Positions 5,475-13,718 of a stretch of DNA of 15,663 nt are shown one piece after another. The stretch covers positions 1 to 15,663 of the forward strand of contig JBCCRH010000095.1 in the NCBI GenBank assembly GCA_039208045.1, read 5' to 3'. The position numbers and the translations under genes were made by a program. Below the pieces are notes generated by a model that saw only the letters and a list, made by a program, of their open reading frames with translations, was not told where the DNA came from and did not search any database. Numbering within the stretch: the stretch's first letter is position 1; each line of letters begins with the position of its first letter. Source of the stretch: JBCCRH01 sp039208045 (GTDB taxonomy: Bacteria > Bacteroidota > Bacteroidia > Chitinophagales > Saprospiraceae).

Positions 5475-7877
5475 ATGAAGTTTTTTTACCTCTTGCCTTT
5501 ACTCCTCTTGAGCCCTTATTGGAGCTATGCTCAACCCACTTGTGCCGAAGGAGAATCTTCTGTCATTATTACCGTTCAAACGGATCAGTACGGCTACGAA
5601 GTAAGCTGGGAAGTACGGGGAATCGATGGCACCGTATACGGTACTGTGGATGTCAATACCTACGCTAATAACGCTTATTACGAAACCCAAGTCTGTGTAC
5701 CTGCTGGAGAGTGTACTACCTTCACCATCAACGATACCTATGGCGATGGCTTAATCACGCAACAAGGTGGCTTCTACACCTTGGCAGTAGATGAGGATAC
5801 GATTATGGTAGGCGGAAATTACCGATTTGCAGAAAGCACGCAATTCAATTGCTTGCCCGGGCAAGCGTGTACTAGTGCAGAAGCAGTAGTTGAAGATACT
5901 ACTTATGTTACCACGTTCGATGACCACTGGTATGTCTTTAAGCCCGACTCGGTGGGTATTTATGAGGTAAGTACGTGTGGCATGAATGACTGCGCTACCA
6001 AGATATGGATTTACGATACCTGCGAGGGCAATGGCCAAGCCGAAGATAATTCGGGAATCATCTTCTATGATGATGGACAAGGAGGGTGCGATTCAAGTGC
6101 AGTAGTGACAGGGGTGTTTAATCCTGAATTAGTGTACCTCATCCGCATTGGCGATTATGAAGATGCTTGCGCAAATGACAGTATTGGCTGGAGCATCACC
6201 TACCGAGGCCCTGTGGTGGGATGTATGGATCCTTCCTCTTGTAACTACAATCCGATTGCTACCGTTGATGATGGAAGCTGTTTGCCGCAAGGCGATCCTA
6301 ACTGCCCCGATGGGCCAGACTTGTTGGTACGGCAAGATGAATTGGTCAGCTCCATTTATGTTTCGCAGGTAGAGGCAGATGATGAATGTCTAATTTTAGA
6401 GGGTTGCCTACAGGGCTACGGTACCCGCGATGTGCTGCGCTTTGATACCTACATTGAAAATATTGGCGAAACCGATTACTACATCGGAGAGCCTAGTTTT
6501 GATAATGACCAGTTTACCTGGGACAATTGCCACAACCACTTTCACTACGATGGCTATGCTGAGTACCTGATGTTTGCAGAAGATGGCACCAAAATTCCTA
6601 TTGGCTATAAAAATGGCTTCTGTGTGATTGACCTAGGTTGCACTACAGGTTCAGCGCAATTTAGCTGTGGCAATATGGGTATTTCCGCAGGCTGCTACGA
6701 TGAGTATTGGGCGGAGTTGGAGTGCCAGTGGATTGATGTGACCGATATTCCCGATGGCAACTATGTATTTGTAACGCGGGTCAATTGGGACAATGCACCG
6801 GATGCCTTGGGGCAAGTGGAGAAAGATACGCTCAACAATTGGGCGCAAGCCTGTATCGCGCTAGATCGCTCCTCTGGGCAGCTGCAAGTGAGTGTTTCTA
6901 ACGATTGCCCAACCTACACGGACTGTAATGGTACCCTTTACGGGAATGTCGTAGCAGATTGCTCTGGCGAGTGCGGCGGTACGCGCCTCATGGGGGATTT
7001 GGATGCAAATGGCCTACAGCAAATGATCGACGCCGAAAGCTATGTGACGCGCATGCTAGGCAATGACATTGTACCTACTTCCTGCAACGACCTTAATGCC
7101 GATGATAAGATCACCGTCTATGATGCTTCGCTTTTGGCGAGCTGCATTAATTATGGTAAAAACCACATCCACACCGGCGAGGGCAGCCACGACCACTGCA
7201 ATTTCCCTGGTGGTCGCCTAAATATTAATGACACCACTACACTCAGCATCCTAGATATCGACTTTGATGCACAATTTATTGATATTGGCATTCGCAACCC
7301 ATCCGCTTTGATCAATGCCTATCAGTTCCGAGTAGAGGGGGTCAATATTATGAGTGTCGAAAACTTGGTGGACGAAGCTAGCTTCCCAATCAATCCATAC
7401 AACAATATTGTAGAGGGTATGGTCGTGGGCATTTCTTACCAAGACTCCATGATCGTCCGGTCGGATGTAACCCAGCCACTCTGCCGCATCCATTTTAACA
7501 TGATTACTACCGAAGATTTTATCTGTATTAAAGAGGTCATAGACGTAGTCAACCAAAATATCGAACAGACCATCACTGTACTAGAAGATGAGTGCTTTGC
7601 CGTAGTCATCGATGCTGTGGAGCAGCCTTTGAATGCCAGCCGCATCAAAGTAATGCCAAACCCCTTTAGATCGCAAACTCAAATTTTCTTCAACAACCCT
7701 GATTTATCACCACACAACCTAGAAATTCTAGATTGGAACGGCAAGGTCGTCCGCTCATACGCAGGCTTCCGCGATAATTCGATCATAGTAGAACGAGGTC
7801 AGCTACCCACAGGCATCTACGTTTACCGCTTGTCGAACCGCCACGGCGCCGTCCACGGAAAGTTGAGTATCCAGTAA
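5475..7877 (+). CDS. T9SS-secreted lysyl-oxidase-domain protein with dockerin/cohesin-like parts
   Basis: This is an 800-residue exported protein. Residues 1-19 are a signal peptide. Residues 20-245 hold two Cys-rich extracellular beta domains (first with NDTYGDGLI). GCMDPSSCNYNPIATVDDGSC-type calcium-like repeat lies at 249-269. The lysyl oxidase core is at about 280-462: copper site CHNHFH (H353, H355, H357), K379 in GYKNGFC and Y411 in GCYDEYW. K379 and Y411 match the two residues of human LOX (K320, Y355) that form the lysine-tyrosylquinone cofactor, with similar spacing, and CQWIDVTD follows as in LOX. It should oxidise primary amines such as lysine side chains to aldehydes. Two EF-hand-like dockerin repeats follow (507-528, 538-558), then a cohesin-like beta region (583-710). 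A T9SS sorting domain lies at 720-800 (MPNPF, GIYVYRL). The cohesin reading is the least certain. Confidence 0.88.
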   Translation: MKFFYLLPLLLLSPYWSYAQPTCAEGESSVIITVQTDQYGYEVSWEVRGIDGTVYGTVDVNTYANNAYYETQVCVPAGECTTFTINDTYGDGLITQQGGFYTLAVDEDTIMVGGNYRFAESTQFNCLPGQACTSAEAVVEDTTYVTTFDDHWYVFKPDSVGIYEVSTCGMNDCATKIWIYDTCEGNGQAEDNSGIIFYDDGQGGCDSSAVVTGVFNPELVYLIRIGDYEDACANDSIGWSITYRGPVVGCMDPSSCNYNPIATVDDGSCLPQGDPNCPDGPDLLVRQDELVSSIYVSQVEADDECLILEGCLQGYGTRDVLRFDTYIENIGETDYYIGEPSFDNDQFTWDNCHNHFHYDGYAEYLMFAEDGTKIPIGYKNGFCVIDLGCTTGSAQFSCGNMGISAGCYDEYWAELECQWIDVTDIPDGNYVFVTRVNWDNAPDALGQVEKDTLNNWAQACIALDRSSGQLQVSVSNDCPTYTDCNGTLYGNVVADCSGECGGTRLMGDLDANGLQQMIDAESYVTRMLGNDIVPTSCNDLNADDKITVYDASLLASCINYGKNHIHTGEGSHDHCNFPGGRLNINDTTTLSILDIDFDAQFIDIGIRNPSALINAYQFRVEGVNIMSVENLVDEASFPINPYNNIVEGMVVGISYQDSMIVRSDVTQPLCRIHFNMITTEDFICIKEVIDVVNQNIEQTITVLEDECFAVVIDAVEQPLNASRIKVMPNPFRSQTQIFFNNPDLSPHNLEILDWNGKVVRSYAGFRDNSIIVERGQLPTGIYVYRLSNRHGAVHGKLSIQ

Positions 7878-7953
7878 ACTGAAGGTAAAGTCAACCTGTT
7901 TTTATTTTCGAAAGTATAGCACGATTCCTATCAAAACCTGTACTTTCGGGCGG

Positions 7954-7979
7954 GGAATGATCAAAGTAATGATCATTCC
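7954..7979. other. 10-bp perfect hairpin GGAATGATCA/TGATCATTCC
   Basis: The arms at 7954-7963 and 7970-7979 pair perfectly around a 6-nt loop, 76 nt after the lysyl-oxidase gene. No U-run follows. It may mark the 3' end of that mRNA, or it may be an operator-like dyad. Confidence 0.4.
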
Positions 7980-8045
7980 TCGTGTTGTAAATGAAAGTAT
8001 CTACCTTAGCTTAAACAGTGTGCGCCCCATTTGGTGGCGGTGGCC

Positions 8046-8121
8046 GAAAAGGCACTGTTTGACGGAGGAGTTTGCCTTTTCTAGCCTTTTTGCTTCGTTT
8101 TTTGGCAATGAAAAAATGAAG
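8046..8121. repeat. Tandem double-hairpin element, possible dispersed repeat
   Basis: A 9-bp stem (8046-8054 with 8073-8081) is followed by an 11-bp stem (8093-8103 with 8111-8121, one G-T pair). The second is A/T-homopolymeric and ends in a run that could terminate transcription both ways. Copies elsewhere in the genome are expected if it is a repeat, but none lies in this window. Confidence 0.35.
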
Positions 8122-8248
8122 AGCCCAGCCGGCTTGAGGCGAAAACTAAACGTAGCATCTTAGGCTTTGGCCAATGATCCAAAACCAAGAGTAGACAAGA
8201 ATTTAGGGTCTTACACCTATTATTTTAACCAAATAATAATCAAAAAAC

Positions 8249-9427
8249 ATGAACGACGTATTTATAGTATCAGCCGTCCGTACTCCAATGGGAAGTTTCG
8301 GCGGCATGTTTGCCGGTATTTCCGCCACACAACTAGGTAGCACCGCCATCAAAGGAGCCTTGGAAAAAGCAGGTGTACCCGCCTCAGAAGTAGAGGAAGT
8401 ATTTATGGGCAATGTAGTGTCAGCCAACTTGGGTCAAGCCCCGGCCCGCCAAGCAGCTCTGGGGGCGGGTATTGGTCAACAGGTGCCCTGTACGACCGTC
8501 AATAAAGTATGCTCATCAGGGATGAAGTCGATCATGTTTGCAGCGCAAAGCATTATGTTGGGGCATGCCGATGTGATGGTAGCAGGAGGGATGGAAAGCA
8601 TGTCTAATATTCCGTTTTATATGCCAAGTGCACGCTGGGGTCACAAATATGGCAATACACAACTTATCGACGGCCTAGCCAAAGACGGACTGACCGATGC
8701 CTACGATCACAACGCCATGGGTGTGTGTGCAGACAATACGGCCACCAAGTATCATATCTCCAGAGAAGCGCAGGATGAATACGCCGTTAATTCCTACAAA
8801 AGAGCGGCTGCCACTACTGAATCGGGCATTTTCAAAGCAGAAATTGTAGGCGTAAGCGTGCCACAGCGCAAAAGCGATCCGATTATCATCGACGAAGATG
8901 AAGAGTACAAAAAAGTACGATTTGATAAAATCCCCAAGCTGCGCCCCGCCTTCACCAAAGAAGGAACCGTCACAGCAGCCAACGCCTCCACTATCAATGA
9001 CGGCGCGGCTGCACTCGTTTTAGTGAGTGAAGCGAAACTCAAAGCACTAAACCTCACCCCACTAGCCCGCATCGTAGCTTTTGCCGATGCCGCACACGAA
9101 CCACAGTGGTTTACTACAGCCCCTACCCTTGCGGCACCCAAAGCGCTCAAAAGGGCAGGTTTAACATTTGCTGACATCGACTACTTTGAAGTGAACGAGG
9201 CCTTTGCAGTAGTACCCTTAGCATTCAATCAAGAACTAGATATTGATCCTACAAAAGTAAATATCTATGGTGGTGGTGTTTCGCTAGGCCACCCACTTGG
9301 AGCGTCTGGTGCACGTATTGTTACTACTCTTAATAATGTCCTTCATCAAAAGCAAGGGAGCTTGGGATTAGCTACACTATGCAATGGCGGTGGCGGCGCT
9401 AGTGCGATCATCTTGGAGCGAGTGTAA
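8249..9427 (+). CDS. Acetyl-CoA C-acetyltransferase (biosynthetic-type thiolase II)
   Basis: The 392-residue thiolase joins or splits acetyl units on CoA (2 acetyl-CoA to acetoacetyl-CoA), in the cytoplasm. The nucleophile is C88 in VNKVCSSGMKS. The other catalytic elements are NEAF (316-319), H348 in GGGVSLGHPLGASGAR and C378 in CNGGGGAS. Length is normal for the family and the protein looks intact. The sequence is strikingly close to mitochondrial ACAT1 (T2): GGMESMSN, a KVRFDKIPKL segment, and VTAANASTINDGAAALVL. This favours short-chain acetoacetyl-CoA work over long-chain beta-oxidation. No fad genes are adjacent, so it seems to be a single-gene unit. A 3-ketoacyl-CoA thiolase role is possible but less likely. 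Confidence 0.95.
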   Translation: MNDVFIVSAVRTPMGSFGGMFAGISATQLGSTAIKGALEKAGVPASEVEEVFMGNVVSANLGQAPARQAALGAGIGQQVPCTTVNKVCSSGMKSIMFAAQSIMLGHADVMVAGGMESMSNIPFYMPSARWGHKYGNTQLIDGLAKDGLTDAYDHNAMGVCADNTATKYHISREAQDEYAVNSYKRAAATTESGIFKAEIVGVSVPQRKSDPIIIDEDEEYKKVRFDKIPKLRPAFTKEGTVTAANASTINDGAAALVLVSEAKLKALNLTPLARIVAFADAAHEPQWFTTAPTLAAPKALKRAGLTFADIDYFEVNEAFAVVPLAFNQELDIDPTKVNIYGGGVSLGHPLGASGARIVTTLNNVLHQKQGSLGLATLCNGGGGASAIILERV

Positions 9428-9477
9428 TCCATTTGTAAGTTTTACCTCCACCAAACAGCTAATGGAGAACTTAATAA

Positions 9478-9485
9478 TACCTTTG
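9478..9485 (+). promoter_or_regulatory. Possible gcvP -7 box TACCTTTG
   Basis: TACCTTTG is an exact TAnnTTTG match 155 nt before gcvP, but no TTG is found 19-21 nt upstream. If used, it gives a leader of about 150 nt holding small hairpins (GGTAA/TTACC near 9517-9540; CCGTC/GGCGG at 9596-9608). The leader does not look like a glycine riboswitch. Confidence 0.25.
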
Positions 9486-9640
9486 TAGTTCTAGAGCATA
9501 TTGTTCTAAACAAAAGGGGTAAACTAAGTGATTCGTTACCTGTTTTTTGTTTAAGTCAATCAATTGTAGGTAAACTATTTATTAACTTCACGTGTCCGTC
9601 TTAGGCGGGTCATCAAACTATATATAAGCCAGCACTTGCT

Positions 9641-12535
9641 ATGAATAAACTTGCTGTTTTTGATCAGTTTAGAAACCGACATATTGGAATTAATGAAGCA
9701 GAGCTCCAAGAAATGCTTCAAGCTATTGGCGTCAACTCTTTGGATGAGCTAATCGACCAAACGATTCCAGCAAACATTCGTGTAAAGTCCGAAATGGACA
9801 TTCCAGAAGCCATGACGGAGTATGCTTATCTGAATGAATTAAAAGAGACAGCAGCTCTGAATAAGGTATTTCGTTCGTTTATTGGATTAGGCTATTACGG
9901 CACCATCACGCCTGCTGTTATTGCTCGGAATATTTTCCACAATCCAGGTTGGTATACCCAGTACACGCCCTACCAAGCTGAGATTGCGCAAGGCCGTTTG
10001 GAGGCCCTACTCAATTTCCAGACGATGGTAAGTGACCTTACGGGAATGCCGATTGCGAATGCTTCACTGCTAGATGAAGGCACGGCAGCGGCCGAGGCTA
10101 TGACCATGTTTTATGACCTTAAGAACAAGCGTAATAAGGGGGAAGCCATGAATGAGTTCTTGGTGGCCTCTAGCATTTTCCCGCAAACACTTGCAGTCTT
10201 AGAAACTCGTGCAGAGCCACTGAAGATTCAAATCAAGCAAGTCGATCCAGCTGAAATGGAGTTTTCAGAACGCACCTTTGGTATTTTACTACAGTATCCG
10301 GATGCAAAAGGAAGCGTAGAGGACTATCGTCCGTTGGTGGAAAAAGCGAAGGCTAATGGCTTGTATGTAACCGTAGCAGCTGATCTGTTGAGCCTGGCTT
10401 TATTGACGCCTCCTGGCGAATGGGGTGCTGATGCGGTGGTTGGAAATACCCAGCGCTTTGGTGTGCCAATGGGCTATGGGGGCCCACATGCTGCCTACTT
10501 TGCTACGCAAGATGCGTACAAGCGCCAGATTCCAGGGCGCATCATCGGGGTGTCTACCGATGCCTTGGGTCAGCGTGGGTTGCGCATGGCGCTACAGACG
10601 AGAGAGCAGCACATCCGTCGCGAAAAAGCGACTTCCAATATTTGTACAGCGCAAGCTTTGCTGGCTATTATGGCGGGAATGTATGCCGTATATCATGGGC
10701 CAAAGGGTATTGAAGCGATTGCAACGCGCGTGCATGGCATGAGCCAAGTGTTGGCACATCATTTAGAGCAGTTGGGCTACCAACAGTTGAATGCGCATTA
10801 TTTTGATACGATTCAGGTACAAGTGCAGCTAGCTGATATTGATACCATTCGCACAGCGGCAGAAGAGCAAGGCTACAACTTCTTCTACAGCACGGACACC
10901 ATACAAATCAGCCTAGACGAAACCGTTTCTGAACGGGACTTACACGCTATTATCAATATTTTTGCTGGCGCAAAATCGGCTACTGCTGACTTGGTAGTGC
11001 AGGAGCCTGCTGGTTTTCAGTTACCTGAAAAACTAGTTCGTACCAGCGACTACCTGACGCACCCGGTTTTTAATAGCTACCATACCGAATCAAAAATGAT
11101 GCGCTATATCAAGCGCCTCGAAAATAAAGATTTGTCGCTCACCCACTCGATGATCCCACTGGGTTCGTGTACGATGAAGCTTAATGCTGCTGCTGAATTA
11201 ATGCCCGTGAGCTGGCCAGAATTTGCGGACTTACATCCTTTTGCACCAGTGGATCAAGCACAGGGCTATTTCAAAATATTCCGCGAACTAGAAGCTTATC
11301 TGACAGAAGCAACCGGCTTTGCAGCCTGCTCCTTACAGCCTAATTCGGGCGCACAAGGCGAGTATTCTGGTCTATTGACTATCCGTGCCTATCACTTGGC
11401 CAATGGCGATAGCCACCGCAATATTGCCCTAATTCCTTCTTCTGCGCATGGGACCAACCCAGCAAGTGCCGTGATGGCGGGTATGAAAGTAGTAGTGGTA
11501 AAATGCGACGATCAAGGTAATATTGATGTAGATGACTTGCGCGAAAAAGCGAATAAGCATAGCGATAACTTAGCTGCGCTGATGGTCACTTACCCCTCTA
11601 CACATGGGGTATTCGAAACAGCAATTCACGAAATTTGTGATATTATCCATACCAATGGTGGTAAGGTGTATATGGACGGTGCCAATATGAATGCCCAAGT
11701 TGGGCTTACCAGCCCTGGCGATATTGACGCAGACGTCTGCCATTTGAACCTCCACAAAACCTTTGCTATCCCACACGGTGGCGGCGGCCCAGGTATGGGA
11801 CCTATTTGTGTCAACGAGAGCCTCGCGCCATTTTTACCCAAGCACCCACTGATGGAAACAGGTGGTGCACAGGGTATTAGTGCCGTTTCAGCAGCTCCTT
11901 ACGGTTCTGCGAGTATCCTGCTGATTTCGTATGGTTACATCAAAATGCTAGGTAAAACGGGGATTACCGATTCTACCAAATACGCCATCCTCAATGCCAA
12001 CTACATCAAATCGAAATTGGAAAATGACTACCAAGTCTTGTATGTAGGTGAGCATGGCCGCTCTGCCCACGAGCTGATTTTGGATTTGCGTCCCTTCAAG
12101 TCGCTGGTGAGTGCGGAGGATGTAGCAAAGCGCTTGATGGATTATGGCTTCCATGCGCCGACCCTGTCGTTCCCAGTTGCAGGTACCATTATGATTGAAC
12201 CCACTGAAAGTGAAGATAAAGACGAGCTAGACCGCTTCTGTGATGCCATGCTAGCTATTCGCAAAGAAATAGATGAAATTGCTACTGGCGAAGCAGATGA
12301 AAAATCTAACGTACTAACCAATGCGCCGCACCCAGTACAACTAGTTGCATCGGAAGAATGGCCCTACGCCTACTCTCGCAACAAGGCCGCTTATCCCCTA
12401 CCCTACCTCAAAGAAGGCTACAAGTTCTGGACTTCGGTGGGGCGGATCGATAATGCCAGCGGTGACCGCAACCTGATCTGTACGTGTCCGCCTTTGGAGA
12501 GCTATGAAGAGGAGCGAGAAAGCGTAAATAGCTAG
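9641..12535 (+). CDS. gcvP: Glycine dehydrogenase (decarboxylating), P-protein
   Basis: The 964-residue protein is the full fused P-protein of the glycine cleavage system. It decarboxylates glycine and passes the aminomethyl group to lipoyl H-protein (GcvH), feeding one-carbon units to tetrahydrofolate through GcvT. The N-terminal half (about 1-445) is the PLP-free homologous half and starts with the typical FRNRHIGINEAELQEML segment. The C-terminal half (about 465-950) is catalytic, with K706 in HLNLHKTFAIPHGGGGPG holding PLP and the SAHGTNPASA motif at 601-610. Length matches one-piece bacterial and mitochondrial enzymes, unlike the two-subunit GcvPA/GcvPB form. gcvT and gcvH are not in the window. 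hldD follows after 33 nt, but function gives no reason to link them. Confidence 0.98.
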   Translation: MNKLAVFDQFRNRHIGINEAELQEMLQAIGVNSLDELIDQTIPANIRVKSEMDIPEAMTEYAYLNELKETAALNKVFRSFIGLGYYGTITPAVIARNIFHNPGWYTQYTPYQAEIAQGRLEALLNFQTMVSDLTGMPIANASLLDEGTAAAEAMTMFYDLKNKRNKGEAMNEFLVASSIFPQTLAVLETRAEPLKIQIKQVDPAEMEFSERTFGILLQYPDAKGSVEDYRPLVEKAKANGLYVTVAADLLSLALLTPPGEWGADAVVGNTQRFGVPMGYGGPHAAYFATQDAYKRQIPGRIIGVSTDALGQRGLRMALQTREQHIRREKATSNICTAQALLAIMAGMYAVYHGPKGIEAIATRVHGMSQVLAHHLEQLGYQQLNAHYFDTIQVQVQLADIDTIRTAAEEQGYNFFYSTDTIQISLDETVSERDLHAIINIFAGAKSATADLVVQEPAGFQLPEKLVRTSDYLTHPVFNSYHTESKMMRYIKRLENKDLSLTHSMIPLGSCTMKLNAAAELMPVSWPEFADLHPFAPVDQAQGYFKIFRELEAYLTEATGFAACSLQPNSGAQGEYSGLLTIRAYHLANGDSHRNIALIPSSAHGTNPASAVMAGMKVVVVKCDDQGNIDVDDLREKANKHSDNLAALMVTYPSTHGVFETAIHEICDIIHTNGGKVYMDGANMNAQVGLTSPGDIDADVCHLNLHKTFAIPHGGGGPGMGPICVNESLAPFLPKHPLMETGGAQGISAVSAAPYGSASILLISYGYIKMLGKTGITDSTKYAILNANYIKSKLENDYQVLYVGEHGRSAHELILDLRPFKSLVSAEDVAKRLMDYGFHAPTLSFPVAGTIMIEPTESEDKDELDRFCDAMLAIRKEIDEIATGEADEKSNVLTNAPHPVQLVASEEWPYAYSRNKAAYPLPYLKEGYKFWTSVGRIDNASGDRNLICTCPPLESYEEERESVNS

Positions 12536-12568
12536 CGCCAATACAAGAGTACAACAAACAACCACCCT

Positions 12569-13525
12569 ATGATTATTGTAACTGGAGCAGCCGGTTTTAT
12601 TGGTAGCCGTCTAGTCGAAAAGCTAAATGCTGAAGGACATCTCAACCTTGTCCTAGTAGACGAATGGAGCAGAAGCGACAAAGTCGTCAACTACCGCTCC
12701 ACCAACTACATTGCTCGGGTACATCGCAATGATTTCATAGGGTGGTTGCAACGCTTTCACGAATCGGTAGACTACGTCTTCCACATGGGAGCACGTACCG
12801 ATACGGCCGAAAAAGATGAAGCTGTTTTCGAGGCGTTGAACTTGGGCTATACCAAGGCCGTTTGGGAGGCTTGCGCCAAATACAAGATTCCATTAGTATA
12901 TGCCTCTAGCGCTGCTACCTACGGCTTGGGTGAAAAAGGCTATGTAGACAGCCACGAAATCGTCGGTGAGCTACAGCCACTTAATCCCTACGGCGAGTCC
13001 AAAAACGAGTTCGATAAGTGGGCTTTACAGCAAAAGACAACACCTCCCCAATGGGTCGGCCTGAAATACTTCAACGTCTACGGCCCCAATGAGTACCACA
13101 AAGGCCGCATGGCCTCCGTTATCTTCCACACCAATAAGCAGATTAAAGCTACCGGAGCGATGAAACTCTTCCGCTCCCACCGCTCCGACTTTAAAGATGG
13201 CGAGCAAAGCCGCGACTTCATCTACGTCAAAGATGTGGAAGCGATTTGTTATTTCTTTTTCCAACATCGCCAGCATTCGGGCTTGTACAATGTAGGCACC
13301 GGCCAAGCACGCACCTTCTGGGACTTAGCCACCAATACCTTTAAAGCGATGGGTCTAGAACCCAACATCAGCTTCATCGATACCCCAGCAGACATCCGCA
13401 ATACCTATCAGTATTTTACCGAAGCAGATATGACCAAGCTTCGTTCGATTGGCTATGAGCAGCCGTTTTACAGCTTAGAAGAAGGCATTCAGGATTATGT
13501 ACAGGAGTACTTGATGAAGCGATAA
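12569..13525 (+). CDS. hldD: ADP-L-glycero-D-manno-heptose 6-epimerase
   Basis: The 318-residue short-chain dehydrogenase-type epimerase makes ADP-L-glycero-D-manno-heptose for the LPS inner core. The NAD(P)-binding glycine motif TGAAGFIGS is at 5-13. The catalytic set is SSAATYG (113-119) with Y141 and K145 (YGESK). The family signatures YGPNEYHKGRMASVI (near 170-185), FRSHRSDFKDGEQSRDF and YVKDV follow and separate it from other sugar epimerases. Length is normal. It lies 33 nt behind gcvP with no hairpin in between, so readthrough is likely. Its presence implies a heptose-containing LPS core, although no other hld gene is in view. Confidence 0.95.
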   Translation: MIIVTGAAGFIGSRLVEKLNAEGHLNLVLVDEWSRSDKVVNYRSTNYIARVHRNDFIGWLQRFHESVDYVFHMGARTDTAEKDEAVFEALNLGYTKAVWEACAKYKIPLVYASSAATYGLGEKGYVDSHEIVGELQPLNPYGESKNEFDKWALQQKTTPPQWVGLKYFNVYGPNEYHKGRMASVIFHTNKQIKATGAMKLFRSHRSDFKDGEQSRDFIYVKDVEAICYFFFQHRQHSGLYNVGTGQARTFWDLATNTFKAMGLEPNISFIDTPADIRNTYQYFTEADMTKLRSIGYEQPFYSLEEGIQDYVQEYLMKR

Positions 13526-13548
13526 CAGCCGTAACAAAAGGCGCCCCA

Positions 13549-13622
13549 GGGCTCAAGCTTGTCCCGCGAAATATTGGATATTACCTGGCCATTGCATAGC
13601 TTAAATATCCAATATTGAGCCC
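13549..13622. terminator. Long bipartite hairpin after hldD
   Basis: GGGCTCAA (13549-13556) pairs with TTGAGCCC (13615-13622). Inside, AATATTGGATATT (13570-13582) pairs perfectly with AATATCCAATATT (13604-13616) over a 21-nt loop. The two pairings overlap by two bases, so they partly compete. The hairpin lies between convergent genes and probably ends transcripts, though no U-run follows. The perfect 13-bp arms could also be a repeat end. Confidence 0.45.
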
Positions 13623-13623
13623 C

Positions 13624-13718
13624 CCGTCATCCAAAACTCGAAATCCAAAACCCGTCACCCGTCACTCGTAATCCAAAACCCGTAACTCCCAAACCCCTCA
13701 ACCCCCAAACCCCCAAAC
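13624..13718. repeat. Degenerate 7-nt then 8-nt C-rich tandem array, minus-strand G-quadruplex motif
   Basis: Nine 7-mers run in phase from 13624 to 13686 (CCGTCAT, CCAAAAC, TCGAAAT, CCAAAAC, CCGTCAC, CCGTCAC and so on), then four 8-mers from 13687 to 13718 (TCCCAAAC, CCCTCAAC, CCCCAAAC twice). On the minus strand the end reads as G-tracts of 3-5 with short loops, which with 13722-13730 satisfies a G-quadruplex pattern. The array ends on the first base of the neighbouring gene's stop codon. Confidence 0.75.

Larger units (their letters stand above)
7878..8248. other. 371-bp gene-free region with three hairpins
   Basis: After the lysyl-oxidase gene come a weak AGGT/ACCT stem with a T-rich tail (7882-7907), the 7954-7979 hairpin, and then two adjacent stems: GAAAAGGCA/TGCCTTTTC (8046-8054, 8073-8081) and CTTCGTTTTTT/AAAAAATGAAG (8093-8103, 8111-8121). 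The last pair, with TGTTTGACGGAG between, looks from memory like a dispersed intergenic element of Bacteroidota. The 68-codon plus-strand frame at 7957-8163 runs through these hairpins and has no coding character. No exact promoter for the thiolase gene was found. Confidence 0.45.

Noticed and set aside
7957..8163. 68-codon plus-strand open frame after the lysyl-oxidase gene
   Set aside because: It runs through three hairpins, starts inside one of them and has no coding character.
8794..9177. 127-codon minus-strand open frame rich in Ala and Ser
   Set aside because: Mirror of the thiolase coding sequence, whose motifs are unambiguous in the plus frame.
9428..9640. Glycine riboswitch upstream of gcvP
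   Set aside because: Only short hairpins were found; no tandem aptamer-like architecture or conserved glycine-riboswitch core could be recognised.
13624..13718. CRISPR array
   Set aside because: Units are only 7-8 nt with no spacers and no cas genes nearby; it is a simple degenerate tandem repeat.
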